Notes: generated from the letters alone by a model not told the origin. DNA of 42,539 bases from JBEATZ01 sp041178545 (GCA_041178545.1 JBEGVB010000115.1:1-42539); one strand, 5' to 3'; shown: positions 24,941-34,311, numbered from the stretch's first letter. Translations and numbers: made by a program.

Positions 24941-25807
24941 ATGAAGATCGCCGCGATGTTCGGGCGGGGTGCGCCCGTCGTGTCCTTCGAGTTCTTCCCG
25001 CCCAAGACGGAAGAGGGCGTGGAGAGCCTCTACCAGTCGGTCCGGCACCTCAAGGTGTGCAGGCCCGCGTTCGTGTCGGTGACCTACGGTGCCGGTGGCT
25101 CGACGCGCGACCGCACACTCGACCTGGTGGCCCGCATCAAGCGCGACCTCGGCATCGAGGCCATGGCGCACCTCACCTGCGTCGGCAGCACGCGGGACGA
25201 GATCCGCGAGATCCTGCGCAGGCTGCAGGGCGCCGGCGTCCAGAACGTCCTCGCCCTGCGCGGCGACCCGCCCAAGGGTGATGCGGAGTTCAAGCCGGTG
25301 CCCGGCGGCTTCCGCCATGCCAACGAGCTGGTGGCCTTCGTGCGCGAGCAGGCACCGGACCTCTGCATCGGTGCCGCGTGCTACCCCGAGGGACACGTCG
25401 AGACCCGCGACCTCGAGCAGGACCTCGCGCACCTCGTCAACAAGGTGAAGGCAGGCGTCGACTTCCTGCTCACCCAGCTCTTCTTCGACAACGAGGACTA
25501 CCGTGCCTTCGTGCGCCGTGCACGGAGCGCAGGCGTCACGGTCCCGGTCGTGCCGGGCCTGATGCCGGTGACCAACGTGGCACAGACGCAGCGCTTCACC
25601 CAGATGTGCGGCGCCCGCATCCCGCAGGAACTCAACCGTCGGTTGCGCATCGTCGAGGAGGACCCCTCGGCAGTGGTGGCCACTGGCGTGCACTGGACGC
25701 TGGAGCAGGCGCGCGCACTGCTGCGCGATGGCGTGCCGGGCCTGCACTTCTACACGCTCAACAAGTCCTCGGCGACGCTTGCCGTGCACGCCGGCCTCGG
25801 GCTCTGA
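24941..25807 (+). CDS. metF: 5,10-methylenetetrahydrofolate reductase
   Basis: A 288-residue cytoplasmic FAD enzyme that makes 5-methyl-THF for methionine synthesis. Family signatures are SFEFFPPKTEEG near the N-terminus with the catalytic Glu, FVSVTYGAGGSTRD, the barrel segment VLALRGDPP, and DFLLTQLFFDNEDY with the conserved Gln. The C-terminus ends with FYTLNKSSAT, also typical. The length matches bacterial MetF. The pepP gene starts 7 bases after its stop, so the two are probably in one transcript. Confidence 0.97.
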   Translation: MKIAAMFGRGAPVVSFEFFPPKTEEGVESLYQSVRHLKVCRPAFVSVTYGAGGSTRDRTLDLVARIKRDLGIEAMAHLTCVGSTRDEIREILRRLQGAGVQNVLALRGDPPKGDAEFKPVPGGFRHANELVAFVREQAPDLCIGAACYPEGHVETRDLEQDLAHLVNKVKAGVDFLLTQLFFDNEDYRAFVRRARSAGVTVPVVPGLMPVTNVAQTQRFTQMCGARIPQELNRRLRIVEEDPSAVVATGVHWTLEQARALLRDGVPGLHFYTLNKSSATLAVHAGLGL

Positions 25808-25814
25808 GTCGACC

Positions 25815-27155
25815 ATGAGCCGCGACGACACCCGGGACATCGCACTCCACCGCCGCCGCCGCCAGCAGCTGCTCGACAAGCTGGGCGACGGCCTGTTGCT
25901 CCTGCCCACGGCCCCGGAGACGCGCCGCAACGGCGACGTGCACCACGAGTACCGGCCGGGCAGCGACTTCCACTTCCTCACCGGTTTCGGGGAGCCCGAG
26001 GCCGTGCTCGCGTGCTGGCGCACCGGCAAGGGTCGGCACCGCACCGTGTTGTTCGTCCGGCCGCGCGACCCGCAGCGGGAGATCTGGGACGGCAGGCGCC
26101 ATGGCGTTGCAGGCGCGCGTTCGAGGTTCGGTGCGGACGAGGCACACCCCGTCGGCGAGCTGTGGAAGCAGTTGCCGAAGCTGCTGGAGGGTTGCGGCAC
26201 CTTGTTCCACCGACTCGGTGCCGACGCCCAGTTCGACCACCGGTTGCTCGCCGTCCTCGCGCACCGGGCCATGGCGGCGAAGAAGTCCTTCCTGCCCGCG
26301 CACCCGGCCATCGTCGACCCGGTCCCAGCCATCGGTGCAATGCGACTGCGCAAGGACCCCGAGGACCTTGCTGCGATGCGGCAGGCTGCGGCCATCACCG
26401 CAGCCGGACACCTTGCGGCCATGGGTGCCGTGCGCGCAGGGATGCACGAGTACGAGGCACAGGCGGTGGTCGAGGCGAGCTTCCGCTCGATGGGCAGCCC
26501 TCGCAACGGCTACCCCTCCATCGTCGCGAGCGGTGCGAATGCGTGTGTCCTGCACTACCACGACAACGACCGACGCATGCGGGCCGGGGACCTGTTGCTC
26601 ATCGACGCGGGGGCGGAGTTCGGCGGCCAGACCGGTGACATCACCCGCACCTTCCCCGTCTCGGGCACCTTCACCCCGCCGCAGGCCGCCGTGTACGGCG
26701 CCGTGCTGGACGCGCAGCTCGCAGGCATCGCCTCGGCGCGCTCCGGCGCGCCTGCCGACGTCATCCACCGCACCTGTGTGCGCAAGCTCACGGCAGGCCT
26801 TGTCGCGCTGGGGGTGCTGCGCGGCAGCGTCGACCGCCTCGTGGCCAAGCAGGCGTACAAGCCGTGGTACATGCACGGCACGAGCCACTGGCTCGGCCGC
26901 GACGTGCACGACGTGGGCTCCTACCAGGACGAGGACGGCACCCAGCACCCGCTGCGACCCGGCATGGTGCTCACCGTCGAGCCCGGCCTCTACTTCCAGC
27001 CCGACGACCGCAAGGTCCCGTCGGATCTGCGCGGCATCGGCATCCGCATCGAGGACGATGTCCTCGTGACTGGCCGCGGTCCTGTCGTGCTCACGAGTGC
27101 TGCACCCAAGTCGGTTGCCGACGTGGAGGCGGCCTGCCGCAGGCCTGCACGATGA
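25815..27155 (+). CDS. pepP: Xaa-Pro aminopeptidase (M24B)
   Basis: A 446-residue enzyme that removes N-terminal residues preceding proline. The N-terminal AMP_N domain (about 5-135) includes YRPGSDFHFLTGFGEPEAV. The C-terminal pita-bread domain shows all five metal ligands: Asp264 and Asp275 (DAGAEFGGQTGD), His354 (MHGTSHWLG), Glu389 (TVEPGLYF) and Glu413 (IRIEDD). No signal peptide is present, so it is cytoplasmic. The ATG at 25815 lies 7 bases after the metF stop. Its own stop overlaps the ATG of the next gene (ATGA), linking it to the glycan fusion gene. Confidence 0.95.
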   Translation: MSRDDTRDIALHRRRRQQLLDKLGDGLLLLPTAPETRRNGDVHHEYRPGSDFHFLTGFGEPEAVLACWRTGKGRHRTVLFVRPRDPQREIWDGRRHGVAGARSRFGADEAHPVGELWKQLPKLLEGCGTLFHRLGADAQFDHRLLAVLAHRAMAAKKSFLPAHPAIVDPVPAIGAMRLRKDPEDLAAMRQAAAITAAGHLAAMGAVRAGMHEYEAQAVVEASFRSMGSPRNGYPSIVASGANACVLHYHDNDRRMRAGDLLLIDAGAEFGGQTGDITRTFPVSGTFTPPQAAVYGAVLDAQLAGIASARSGAPADVIHRTCVRKLTAGLVALGVLRGSVDRLVAKQAYKPWYMHGTSHWLGRDVHDVGSYQDEDGTQHPLRPGMVLTVEPGLYFQPDDRKVPSDLRGIGIRIEDDVLVTGRGPVVLTSAAPKSVADVEAACRRPAR

Positions 27156-28750
27156 GCGCCCCGGGCACGGCTGACCCACGCAGGACCCACGTCCTCACGA
27201 TCGCCGTCGAGGAGCACTTCCATGACCGCCGGTTCGCACACGCGGTCGCAAGGCACCATGACGACCGTTTCGAGCCGCGCGTCGAGACGGCACTCGCGGC
27301 GTGGCGCGAGCTGCTCGCGAGGCACGGCGCCCTTGCCACCTTCCACGTGTCGGCGCGGGTTGCCGAACGCCATCCGGCGGCCGTCCGCGCCCTTGCGGCC
27401 GACGGCCACGAGGTTGCCTCGCTCGGCTGCGACCCGAGGACCTACCGTGCGGTCGACCACGAGTCCCTCGCAGCCGACGCCAGGAGGTCGCGCGAGCTGG
27501 TCGAGTTGGCAAGTGGGCTCGCAGTCGACGGGTTCTGTGCACCCTGGGGCATCGAGGTCGCGGATGCCGGGTTGTTGCAGCAGCTTGCTGCGCAGGGCTG
27601 GCGCCACGACAGCTCGCTGCGTGGGCGCGGTGCTGCGGCACTTCCCGTCGAGGGCCTGCGCGAGGTGGCCGTCACCGAGGGCTCCTTCCTCGGGATCCCG
27701 TTCCGACTCGACGGCGAGAGTGCAAGGTGGTTGCCGGAGTCGTGGCTGGAGGACCAGGTTGCGCAGTGGTCGAGGCGGAGTCCGGAGCCCGCCGTGCTCT
27801 CCTTCCGCTCGTGGGAACTCGATGCCGGCGCACCTCGCATCACCGGAGCCGGTCCGCTCGCCGGTTTCCTGCACCACGTCCACCTCGAGCGACTCCCGAG
27901 GCAGGTCGAGCGGGTCCTGCGCCGCTGGCGGTTCACCTCCATCGCAGGCCACCTCGGCATCCTGCCGCGTCACGCGGGGCCGCTGCCGCCGCACTACGAG
28001 GCCGAGGTGGACCCGCCGGAGCCCGTGGAGCCAGCGCAGCCTCCAGAGCCGGTGACTGTCGTCGTCCCCATCCACAACGAGGAGGGCGGCATCGACTACC
28101 TGCTGCGCGCCATGGACAAGGCCGCTGCCGTGCTGGCGCCCCGTTACGTGCTGCGGTTGCTGCTCGTGGACGATGGCTCGACCGACGGCACCTGGGCGGA
28201 GCTGCAGCAGGCTGCCCGCAACAGGCCGGACATCTCGTTGCTCCGTCACGAACGCAACCGCGGGGTCGGCGCTGCCGTCCTCAGTGGCATCCGTGCCGCC
28301 TCCACCGAACTCGTTGCCTCGGTCGACTGCGACTGCAGCTACGACCCTCGCGAACTGGCTGCCATGCTGCCCCTGATGGAGCATGCCGACCTCGTGACTG
28401 CCTCGCCGTACCACCCGCAGGGACACGTGACCAACGTGCCGGGCTGGCGCCTCGGGCTCTCGCGCACCCTTTCGAGCCTCTACCAGCGAGAGCTCGGCGT
28501 CGACATCCACACGTGGACCAGTTGTTTCCGCGTCCACCGTCGCAGTGCAATGCTCGGCATCGAGCTGGAACGCGGTGGGTTCCTCGGGGTTGCAGAACTC
28601 CTCGTTCGTGTGCTGCGTCGCGGCGGCCGCGTCGTGGAACACCCGGCCACCCTCGAGCGCAGGATGCTCGGCACGTCCAAGATGAAGTTGCTCCGCACCA
28701 TCCGCGGACACCTCGGCATGCTGTGGCAGATACGGCGCGGACGACTCTGA
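27152..28750 (+). CDS. Fusion of degenerate polysaccharide-deacetylase (NodB) domain and GT2 glycosyltransferase
   Basis: A 532-residue protein. Residues about 12-290 follow the exosortase-associated polysaccharide deacetylase pattern: ATFHVSARVAERHPAAV, DGHEVASLGCDPRTY, GFCAPWGI and WRHDSSL. The metal-binding sites are altered, however. The usual D(V)ED near the start reads AVEEH, and the usual HG(Y)xH after HE(I)AS reads LGCDP, so deacetylase activity is doubtful. Residues about 300-532 are a family 2 glycosyltransferase with VVVPIHNEEGG, LLVDDGSTDGTW, NRGVGAAVLSGIRAA and a DxD-like DCDCSYDP. The ATG overlaps the pepP stop by 4 bases. It probably acts in surface glycan assembly. Confidence 0.82.
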   Translation: MSAPGTADPRRTHVLTIAVEEHFHDRRFAHAVARHHDDRFEPRVETALAAWRELLARHGALATFHVSARVAERHPAAVRALAADGHEVASLGCDPRTYRAVDHESLAADARRSRELVELASGLAVDGFCAPWGIEVADAGLLQQLAAQGWRHDSSLRGRGAAALPVEGLREVAVTEGSFLGIPFRLDGESARWLPESWLEDQVAQWSRRSPEPAVLSFRSWELDAGAPRITGAGPLAGFLHHVHLERLPRQVERVLRRWRFTSIAGHLGILPRHAGPLPPHYEAEVDPPEPVEPAQPPEPVTVVVPIHNEEGGIDYLLRAMDKAAAVLAPRYVLRLLLVDDGSTDGTWAELQQAARNRPDISLLRHERNRGVGAAVLSGIRAASTELVASVDCDCSYDPRELAAMLPLMEHADLVTASPYHPQGHVTNVPGWRLGLSRTLSSLYQRELGVDIHTWTSCFRVHRRSAMLGIELERGGFLGVAELLVRVLRRGGRVVEHPATLERRMLGTSKMKLLRTIRGHLGMLWQIRRGRL

Positions 28751-28766
28751 GCGTCCCTGCCCCGTG

Positions 28767-30146
28767 TCACATGCCGGTGCCGCGCAGCACCGCCCGGAAC
28801 GTGTGGAACAGCAGCTTGATGTCCATCCACAGCGACCAGTTGTCGATGTAGTAGAGGTCCATCTCGACCCAGCGCTTGAACGGCACGCGGTTGCGGCCCC
28901 AGACCTGCCAGACGCAGGTCAGGCCGGGCTTCACGCTGATGCGGCGCCGGTGCCACCAGGCGTAGTGTGCAACTTCAGCAGGAACCGGTGGCCGCGGTCC
29001 CACGAGGCTCATGTCGCCCGCCAGCACGTTGAAGAGCTGTGGCAGCTCGTCGAGGCTGAACTTGCGCATGAACCTGCCGAAGCGGGTCACGCGCGGGTCG
29101 TGCGGGATCTTGAACGCGGGACCGTCCTGGACGTTCAGGCCACGCAGCCGCTCCTTCTGGTCCTCTGCGTCCGCGACCATGGTGCGGAACTTGAGGCACT
29201 GGAACACGCGACCGTTCTGGCCGCAGCGGTTCTGGCGGAACAGGACGGGGCCACGGCTGCCCAGCTTGACCGTGACGGCACAGGCGAGCATCACCGGGGC
29301 CAGCAGCACGATGGCCACTGATGCGCCAACCAGGTCGAGCAGGCGTTTGGCTGCCAGCGCTGGGGTCTGCTGCGGCACCGAGGCCATCGTCAGCCCAGCC
29401 CGACCCGCCAGCCAACGCAGCGAGACGCGCAGGTTGCGGAGGTCGAGGAACTGCGGGAAGTAGTGGACACCGAGGCCCGCTGCATCGCACACGTCGATGA
29501 CGCGGTGGATCTCACGCGTCACTGCATGTTCCGAGGGGCAGAGCAGGGCCACGTCGATCTCGTGCTTGGCGAGCACGCGCTCGAGGTCGTCGACGGTCCC
29601 GAGCTGCCTCAGGTGCAGCAGTGCGGAGGGGTCCTCTCCCGGGAAGGGGACGAATCCCACCACGCGCATGGTCGACTCCACGTCGGAGCTGGAGGACAGA
29701 GCACGCGAGGCACTGCAGCTGCCCACGAGCACTGCGCGCGGGATGACGCCGAACGCCGTGCGCGACGTCGTGCCCAGCACCACGCGCAACGTGGTCATCA
29801 GCACCGCACCTGCGAGGATCGAGTGCCAGACGCTGTTGCCGGAGTGTCCGAGGATGGCAACGTCGAGGAAGCCGGCAAATCCCCAGGTGACGGCCCATGC
29901 CTCCAGCCCGCGTGCAATCGAGTGTCGCACGGCGCGGTCCGCACGGACGCGGTAGGTCCCTAGGCGACTCGTCACCACCAGCCACACCACGGCGTAAAGC
30001 ACCGCGCGGACTGCCTCGGCCGTCACGTGGTGCAGTTCGAGGCTGCTGTCGCTCCACGACCACACGCCTGCCCACGCGAGCGCGAGGACGATGCACGCGT
30101 AGTCTGCTGCCGCAATGAGCGGCAATGCGTTGGGCGAACGAGACAT
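28767..30146 (-). CDS. Polyprenyl-phosphate sugar-1-phosphate transferase (exopolysaccharide initiation)
   Basis: A 459-residue membrane protein of the WbaP/WcaJ type, which places the first sugar phosphate on undecaprenyl phosphate. The N-terminal half has about four transmembrane helices and a CoA-binding-like Rossmann part (AVLVGSCSASRAL). The catalytic half starts with KRLLDLVGASVAIVLLAPVM at about 265, then GPVLFRQNRCGQNGRVF and CLKFRTM, with the conserved SLDELPQLFNVLAGDMSLVGPRPP and the C-terminal VKPGLTCVWQVWGRN. The start at 30146 is preferred over an ATG at 30209 because the latter overlaps a TATGTT hexamer. The gene is convergent with the deacetylase-GT2 fusion gene, with a 16-base gap. 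Confidence 0.92.
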   Translation of the reverse strand: MSRSPNALPLIAAADYACIVLALAWAGVWSWSDSSLELHHVTAEAVRAVLYAVVWLVVTSRLGTYRVRADRAVRHSIARGLEAWAVTWGFAGFLDVAILGHSGNSVWHSILAGAVLMTTLRVVLGTTSRTAFGVIPRAVLVGSCSASRALSSSSDVESTMRVVGFVPFPGEDPSALLHLRQLGTVDDLERVLAKHEIDVALLCPSEHAVTREIHRVIDVCDAAGLGVHYFPQFLDLRNLRVSLRWLAGRAGLTMASVPQQTPALAAKRLLDLVGASVAIVLLAPVMLACAVTVKLGSRGPVLFRQNRCGQNGRVFQCLKFRTMVADAEDQKERLRGLNVQDGPAFKIPHDPRVTRFGRFMRKFSLDELPQLFNVLAGDMSLVGPRPPVPAEVAHYAWWHRRRISVKPGLTCVWQVWGRNRVPFKRWVEMDLYYIDNWSLWMDIKLLFHTFRAVLRGTGM

Positions 30147-30204
30147 GGTGGGGAGGGCGCGGACAGCGCGGGAGGGGGGGTGAGCTGTCCTTCCGAGGGC
30201 GCGC

Positions 30205-30210
30205 AACATA
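30205..30210 (-). promoter_or_regulatory. TANNNT -10 candidate of the sugar-phosphate transferase
   Basis: On the minus strand TATGTT reads 30210 down to 30205, giving a leader of roughly 50 bases before the ATG at 30146. The rest of the 254-base divergent gap (30147-30400) holds a G run near 30172-30180 and the palindrome CCTTAAGG, but no firm second promoter or gene. Confidence 0.35.
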
Positions 30211-30400
30211 GCGCGGGACCACGTCCGCGGAAGTGGCTCCTGTACGCATGGAGACGATCGACAACCCCATTCCTTAGCGGACCTTAAGGCCGTTGCGCGC
30301 ACCTCTCCGACTTCCGATGGAAAGCGTGTGCCGTCGGTGGCATCGGCATGCCGCCTGTAGTCCCGCCGCACAGGCCAAAGGTCGAAGTCCTGCGATTACC

Positions 30401-31939
30401 ATGCGCGCGTCCATGCTGCGCCGCACCACTCTCGCCTGTCTCCTACTGGTGCTCGCCGCCTGTGTGCTGCGGCTGCACGGCATGGACGGGCAGCTCGGCG
30501 ACCACGACACGTGGCGCCAGATCGAGACCGCCTCGATCGCACGCAACTTCCTCGGCGACCCCTCGATCCTCTGGCCGCGGATCAACTGGGGCGAGCCGGG
30601 GCCCGGTTACGTGGAGGCCGAGTTCCAGCTGTACCCGTTCGTCGTGCACCTGCTCTATCGGCTGCTCGGCGAGGATCCATGGCTCGGTCGCGCACTCAGC
30701 GTGGTGCTGTTCGCGCTCTCGTGCCTGCCGTTCCACCGGCTTGCCACGCGTTGGCTCGGCCCGAACGGCATCGTGTTCGCGACCGCGGTCTACAGCTTCT
30801 CGCCCGTGCTGTTCCGCTTCACGCGCACCTTCATGCCGGAGGCAACGGTGGTGCTCGCCGCGATGGTCGCGGTCGAGCGGTTCGTCGCGTGGGTTGACGA
30901 GGGCAGGCGCGGCCAGCTGCTCGTCTCTGCCCTCGCGATGGCCGTCGCGGTCCTCGTGAAGCCGACCTCGGTCCACCTCGGGCTCGTGCTGGTGGTGCTG
31001 GCCGCGTGGCGGCACGGCACCGGGTTCCTCCGTCGGGCTGACCTCTGGCTCTTTGCAGCCGTCGCACTCCTCCCCGCTGCCGCTTGGTACGCGCATGCAG
31101 CTGTCATCCACGCGACCCACGGGAACACCTTTGGCGTCGTCTCCGGCGGCGACTCGAAGTGGGGCAACTTCGCCTGGTGGACCAACCCGCAGTTCTACAA
31201 GGACCTGTTGACGATGGAGGTCGCGCGCGGGAGCGGCAGGCTTGGCGCGCTCTTCTGTCTCGCAGGCCTGCCCCTGCTCGCCACCACCGGTCCGCGCGCC
31301 GTGTTCCGGCCCCTCGTCTGGTCCTGGGTCGTGGCCACTGCCGTCTACTACCTCGCGGCTGCGCGTTACTGCGGGCACCCGGACCGCGGCCTGCACTACC
31401 ACGTCTACGCCGTGCCCATGCTTGCGCTGCTGGCTGGTGCCGGTCTCGACCGGCTGTGCCGGGGACGGGTTGCAACCCTGCTGGCCTGCGTCGCCGCCAC
31501 GGCTGCCGTCCTCGAGTTGGTCCGGGTGGACCTCCACGTGAAGTCGCTGCGGCACCCGACGGTGACACGCGAGTGCGGCGAGCGGCTGGCCGAGCTCTCG
31601 GCCCCGGCCGACCGCGTCCTCGTGCTGTCGCCCGACGATGCCGTCGACCGCTCGCTCGGTGCACCGGTGCCAAACAACTTCGAGCAGCCCGACGTCTTCT
31701 TCCACGCCCGGCGCAAGGGTCGGCTGCTCGCGCGCGACCGCCAGACCGTGGAGGACCTCGCGGCAGAAGTCGCCCGGTTCGGGCCGCGTTGGTACGTGCA
31801 CCGTCCGAGTTGTGCCGCGGATGGTGCGGCAGGTGCATCGTTCCGCGCTGCCCTGGAGCAACAGCTCGTCCTGCGCGCCACGGGTACGGACTGGGAGCTC
31901 TGGGAATTCCGGCCTGCAGGCAGCGGGACCCCGCGCTGA
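30401..31939 (+). CDS. Multi-pass membrane GT-C glycosyltransferase, GT39-like
   Basis: A 512-residue protein with about ten transmembrane helices and a soluble C-terminal region. The first loop has acidic residues in GDHDTWRQIETASIARNF (Asp34/Asp36), followed by WPRINWG. FRFTRTFMPEATVVLAAM is the short helix with the conserved Pro-Glu typical of dolichyl-phosphate-mannose/ArnT-like transferases. It probably adds a lipid-linked sugar to an external glycan. An earlier in-frame ATG at 30293 would add 36 residues of non-membrane, low-quality sequence, so 30401 (or 30413) is chosen. It is divergent from the initiating transferase, which supports a shared glycan pathway. Confidence 0.8.
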   Translation: MRASMLRRTTLACLLLVLAACVLRLHGMDGQLGDHDTWRQIETASIARNFLGDPSILWPRINWGEPGPGYVEAEFQLYPFVVHLLYRLLGEDPWLGRALSVVLFALSCLPFHRLATRWLGPNGIVFATAVYSFSPVLFRFTRTFMPEATVVLAAMVAVERFVAWVDEGRRGQLLVSALAMAVAVLVKPTSVHLGLVLVVLAAWRHGTGFLRRADLWLFAAVALLPAAAWYAHAAVIHATHGNTFGVVSGGDSKWGNFAWWTNPQFYKDLLTMEVARGSGRLGALFCLAGLPLLATTGPRAVFRPLVWSWVVATAVYYLAAARYCGHPDRGLHYHVYAVPMLALLAGAGLDRLCRGRVATLLACVAATAAVLELVRVDLHVKSLRHPTVTRECGERLAELSAPADRVLVLSPDDAVDRSLGAPVPNNFEQPDVFFHARRKGRLLARDRQTVEDLAAEVARFGPRWYVHRPSCAADGAAGASFRAALEQQLVLRATGTDWELWEFRPAGSGTPR

Positions 31940-31994
31940 TCCGACTGCAGGGTGGCGACGGGAGCGGCTGCGCAGCACACTGGGTGCTCGCACC

Positions 31995-34223
31995 ATGAAG
32001 ATCACGTGCATCGGCGGCGGACCCGCAGGTCTCTACTTCTCGATCCTGGCCAAGAAGGCCGACCCCGGCCTCGAGATCGACGTGTACGAGCAGAACCGAC
32101 CCGACGACACCTTCGGCTGGGGCGTGGTGTTCTCCGACGAGACTCTCGACAACTTCCGGGTGGCGGACCCCGAGAGCTACCAGCGCATCCGCGACAACTT
32201 CGCCTACTGGTCGGACATCGACACCTGGTACGGCGGGCAGTGGACGACGTCGACCGGCCACGGGTTCTGCGGCATGTCGCGCATGCGGTTGCTGCAGATC
32301 ATGCACGAGAGGTGCCGCGAGCTCGGGGTGCGGCTGCACTTCCAGCAGCAGGTCGAACTCTCGGTGGCCGCGGGCAGCGACCTCGTGGTCGCCTGCGACG
32401 GCGTGAACAGCCGCATCCGCGAGCAGAATGCAGCGCACTTCCGTCCGAGCATCGAGCTGGGCAAGTGCAAGTTCGCGTGGTTCGGTACCGACCTGGAGAT
32501 GAAGGCATTCACCTTCGTGTTCCTCGAGTCGGAGTGGGGCCTCTTCGTCGTGCACGCATACCCGTTCCAGCCCGGTCGCGGCACCTGGATCGTCGAGTGC
32601 CACGAGGACACGTGGCGCAAGGCGGGACTCGACAAGCTCGACGAGGAACAGTCTGCGCGCTTCTGCGAGCAGCTCTTTGCCGACCAGCTCAAGGGCAGCA
32701 AGCTGCTGGTCAACCGGTCGGTCTGGCGCACGTTCCCCACGGTCCGTTGCGAGCAGTGGCACCACGGCAACCTGGTGCTGGTGGGGGACGCCGTGCACAC
32801 GGCGCACTTCTCGATCGGCTCCGGCACCAAGCTCGCGATGGAGGACGCGATCGCGCTGGCTGACGCGGTCAGGAAGCACGGCCGGGACGTGCCGAAGGCA
32901 CTGCAGGCGTACCAGGACGCAAGACGCGTCGACGTGCTCAAGATCCAGCGTGCGGCACAGACGAGCCGGGAGTGGTTCGAGCAGTGCGCGCGGTACATGG
33001 GGCAGGCCCCGTACCAGCTCACCTTCAACCTGATGACCCGCAGTCGGCGCATCACGTGGGAGAACCTGCGGCTGCGCGACCCCAAGGTCGTGGCCGAGGC
33101 GGATGCGGAGTTCGCCGCCGCTGCTGGTGTGCAACCGAGGGACGGCAAGGTGCCGCCGCCTGCGTTCCTGCCGTTCCAGCTGCGTTCGCTGCGCCTGCCC
33201 AACCGCATCGTGGTGTCGCCCATGTGCCAGTACTCGGCAGTGGACGGCACGCCAGGCGACTGGCACCTCGTGCACCTCGGCAGCCGTGCCGTGGGTGGTG
33301 CCGGCCTGGTCATCACCGAGATGACCAACGTGTCACCCGAGGGGCGTATCACGCCCGGGTGCGCAGGGCTGTGGAACGAGGCACACGTGGCTGCGTGGAG
33401 GCGCATCACGGACTTCGTCCACCAGCACTCGCGGTCGGCCGTCGGCGTCCAGATCGCCCATGCCGGCCGCAAGGGCTCGGTGTCGCACCCGTGGAACGGC
33501 CGCGACCTCCCGCTCACGCAGGGAGCGTGGCAGACCCTGGGCCCGTCGGCGGTCCCGTTCGAGAAGGACTGGCCCGCGCCCAAGGCGATGGACCGCACCG
33601 ACATGGACCGCGTGCGCGACCAGTTCGTGCACTCGACAGGGCTCGCACACCGTGCGGGCTTCGACCTCGTCGAACTGCACCTCGCGCACGGCTACCTGCT
33701 CTCGAGCTTCCTCTCGCCGCTCTCCAACGTGCGCACCGACGCGTACGGTGGCTCGCTGGAGAACCGTGCCCGCTTCCCGCTGGAGGTCGTGCGCGCCGTG
33801 CGTGCTGCATGGCCCGCGGACAAGCCGCTTGCCGTGCGCATCTCGGCCACGGACTGGCTTGGCAGCCGTGGGTTCACGCCCGAGGATGCGGTGCAGCTGA
33901 GCCACTGGCTGCGCGAAGCAGGGGTGGACCTGGTGGACGTGTCGACCGCAGGCAACGTGGTCGAGTCGAGGCCGGACTACGGCCGCATGTACCAGGTGCC
34001 GTTCGCGGAGCAGATCCGCTTTGCCACCGGCATGCCGGTGATGGCCGTCGGCGCCATCCTCTCGGTCGACCACGCGAACACCGTCGTGGGCGCAGGTCGC
34101 GCCGACCTCTGCGCGATCGCAAGGGCGCACCTCGCAGACCCTTACCTCACCCTGCACGCGGCCCAGCAGTACGGCGTGGAGGACGTGCACTGGCCGGGCC
34201 AGTACCTCGCCGCACGGCGCTAG
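31995..34223 (+). CDS. Bifunctional FAD monooxygenase / Old Yellow Enzyme oxidoreductase, anthraniloyl- or salicylyl-CoA type
   Basis: A 742-residue two-enzyme fusion. The N-terminal aromatic-hydroxylase part starts with the FAD loop CIGGGPAGLYFS and has LVLVGDAVHTAHFSIGSGTK at about 262-280. From about residue 385 an OYE barrel begins (LPNRIVVSPMCQYSA) with HAGRKGS at about 490, LHLAHGYLLSSFLSPLSN and NRTD-like sequence around YGGSLENRARF. Known relatives with this layout are 2-aminobenzoyl-CoA monooxygenase/reductase and salicylyl-CoA 5-hydroxylase, used in hybrid aromatic degradation. No CoA ligase or ring-cleavage gene is within view, so the substrate is not established. It is soluble and stands alone. 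Confidence 0.88.
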   Translation: MKITCIGGGPAGLYFSILAKKADPGLEIDVYEQNRPDDTFGWGVVFSDETLDNFRVADPESYQRIRDNFAYWSDIDTWYGGQWTTSTGHGFCGMSRMRLLQIMHERCRELGVRLHFQQQVELSVAAGSDLVVACDGVNSRIREQNAAHFRPSIELGKCKFAWFGTDLEMKAFTFVFLESEWGLFVVHAYPFQPGRGTWIVECHEDTWRKAGLDKLDEEQSARFCEQLFADQLKGSKLLVNRSVWRTFPTVRCEQWHHGNLVLVGDAVHTAHFSIGSGTKLAMEDAIALADAVRKHGRDVPKALQAYQDARRVDVLKIQRAAQTSREWFEQCARYMGQAPYQLTFNLMTRSRRITWENLRLRDPKVVAEADAEFAAAAGVQPRDGKVPPPAFLPFQLRSLRLPNRIVVSPMCQYSAVDGTPGDWHLVHLGSRAVGGAGLVITEMTNVSPEGRITPGCAGLWNEAHVAAWRRITDFVHQHSRSAVGVQIAHAGRKGSVSHPWNGRDLPLTQGAWQTLGPSAVPFEKDWPAPKAMDRTDMDRVRDQFVHSTGLAHRAGFDLVELHLAHGYLLSSFLSPLSNVRTDAYGGSLENRARFPLEVVRAVRAAWPADKPLAVRISATDWLGSRGFTPEDAVQLSHWLREAGVDLVDVSTAGNVVESRPDYGRMYQVPFAEQIRFATGMPVMAVGAILSVDHANTVVGAGRADLCAIARAHLADPYLTLHAAQQYGVEDVHWPGQYLAARR

Positions 34224-34284
34224 GACGGGTCTCCGCACTCTGGCCCACCCGGTTGCGCTTGCCGGGCGGGGTTCCGTCCTGTCC

Positions 34285-34306
34285 TATGCTCGCCATCCAA
34301 CGGAGA
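34285..34306 (+). promoter_or_regulatory. -10 candidate and Shine-Dalgarno of the first cysteine-rich gene
   Basis: TATGCT (34285-34290) lies 21 bases before the ATG at 34312, and GGAGA (34302-34306) is 5 bases before it. This unit has a short leader with a ribosome site, unlike the near-leaderless genes elsewhere. Confidence 0.4.
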
Positions 34307-34311
34307 CCTTC

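Noticed and set aside
30147..30400. Small gene or regulatory RNA in the divergent gap
   Set aside because: The in-frame extensions of both neighbours into the gap have poor composition, and I found no hairpin-terminator pair that would define an RNA.
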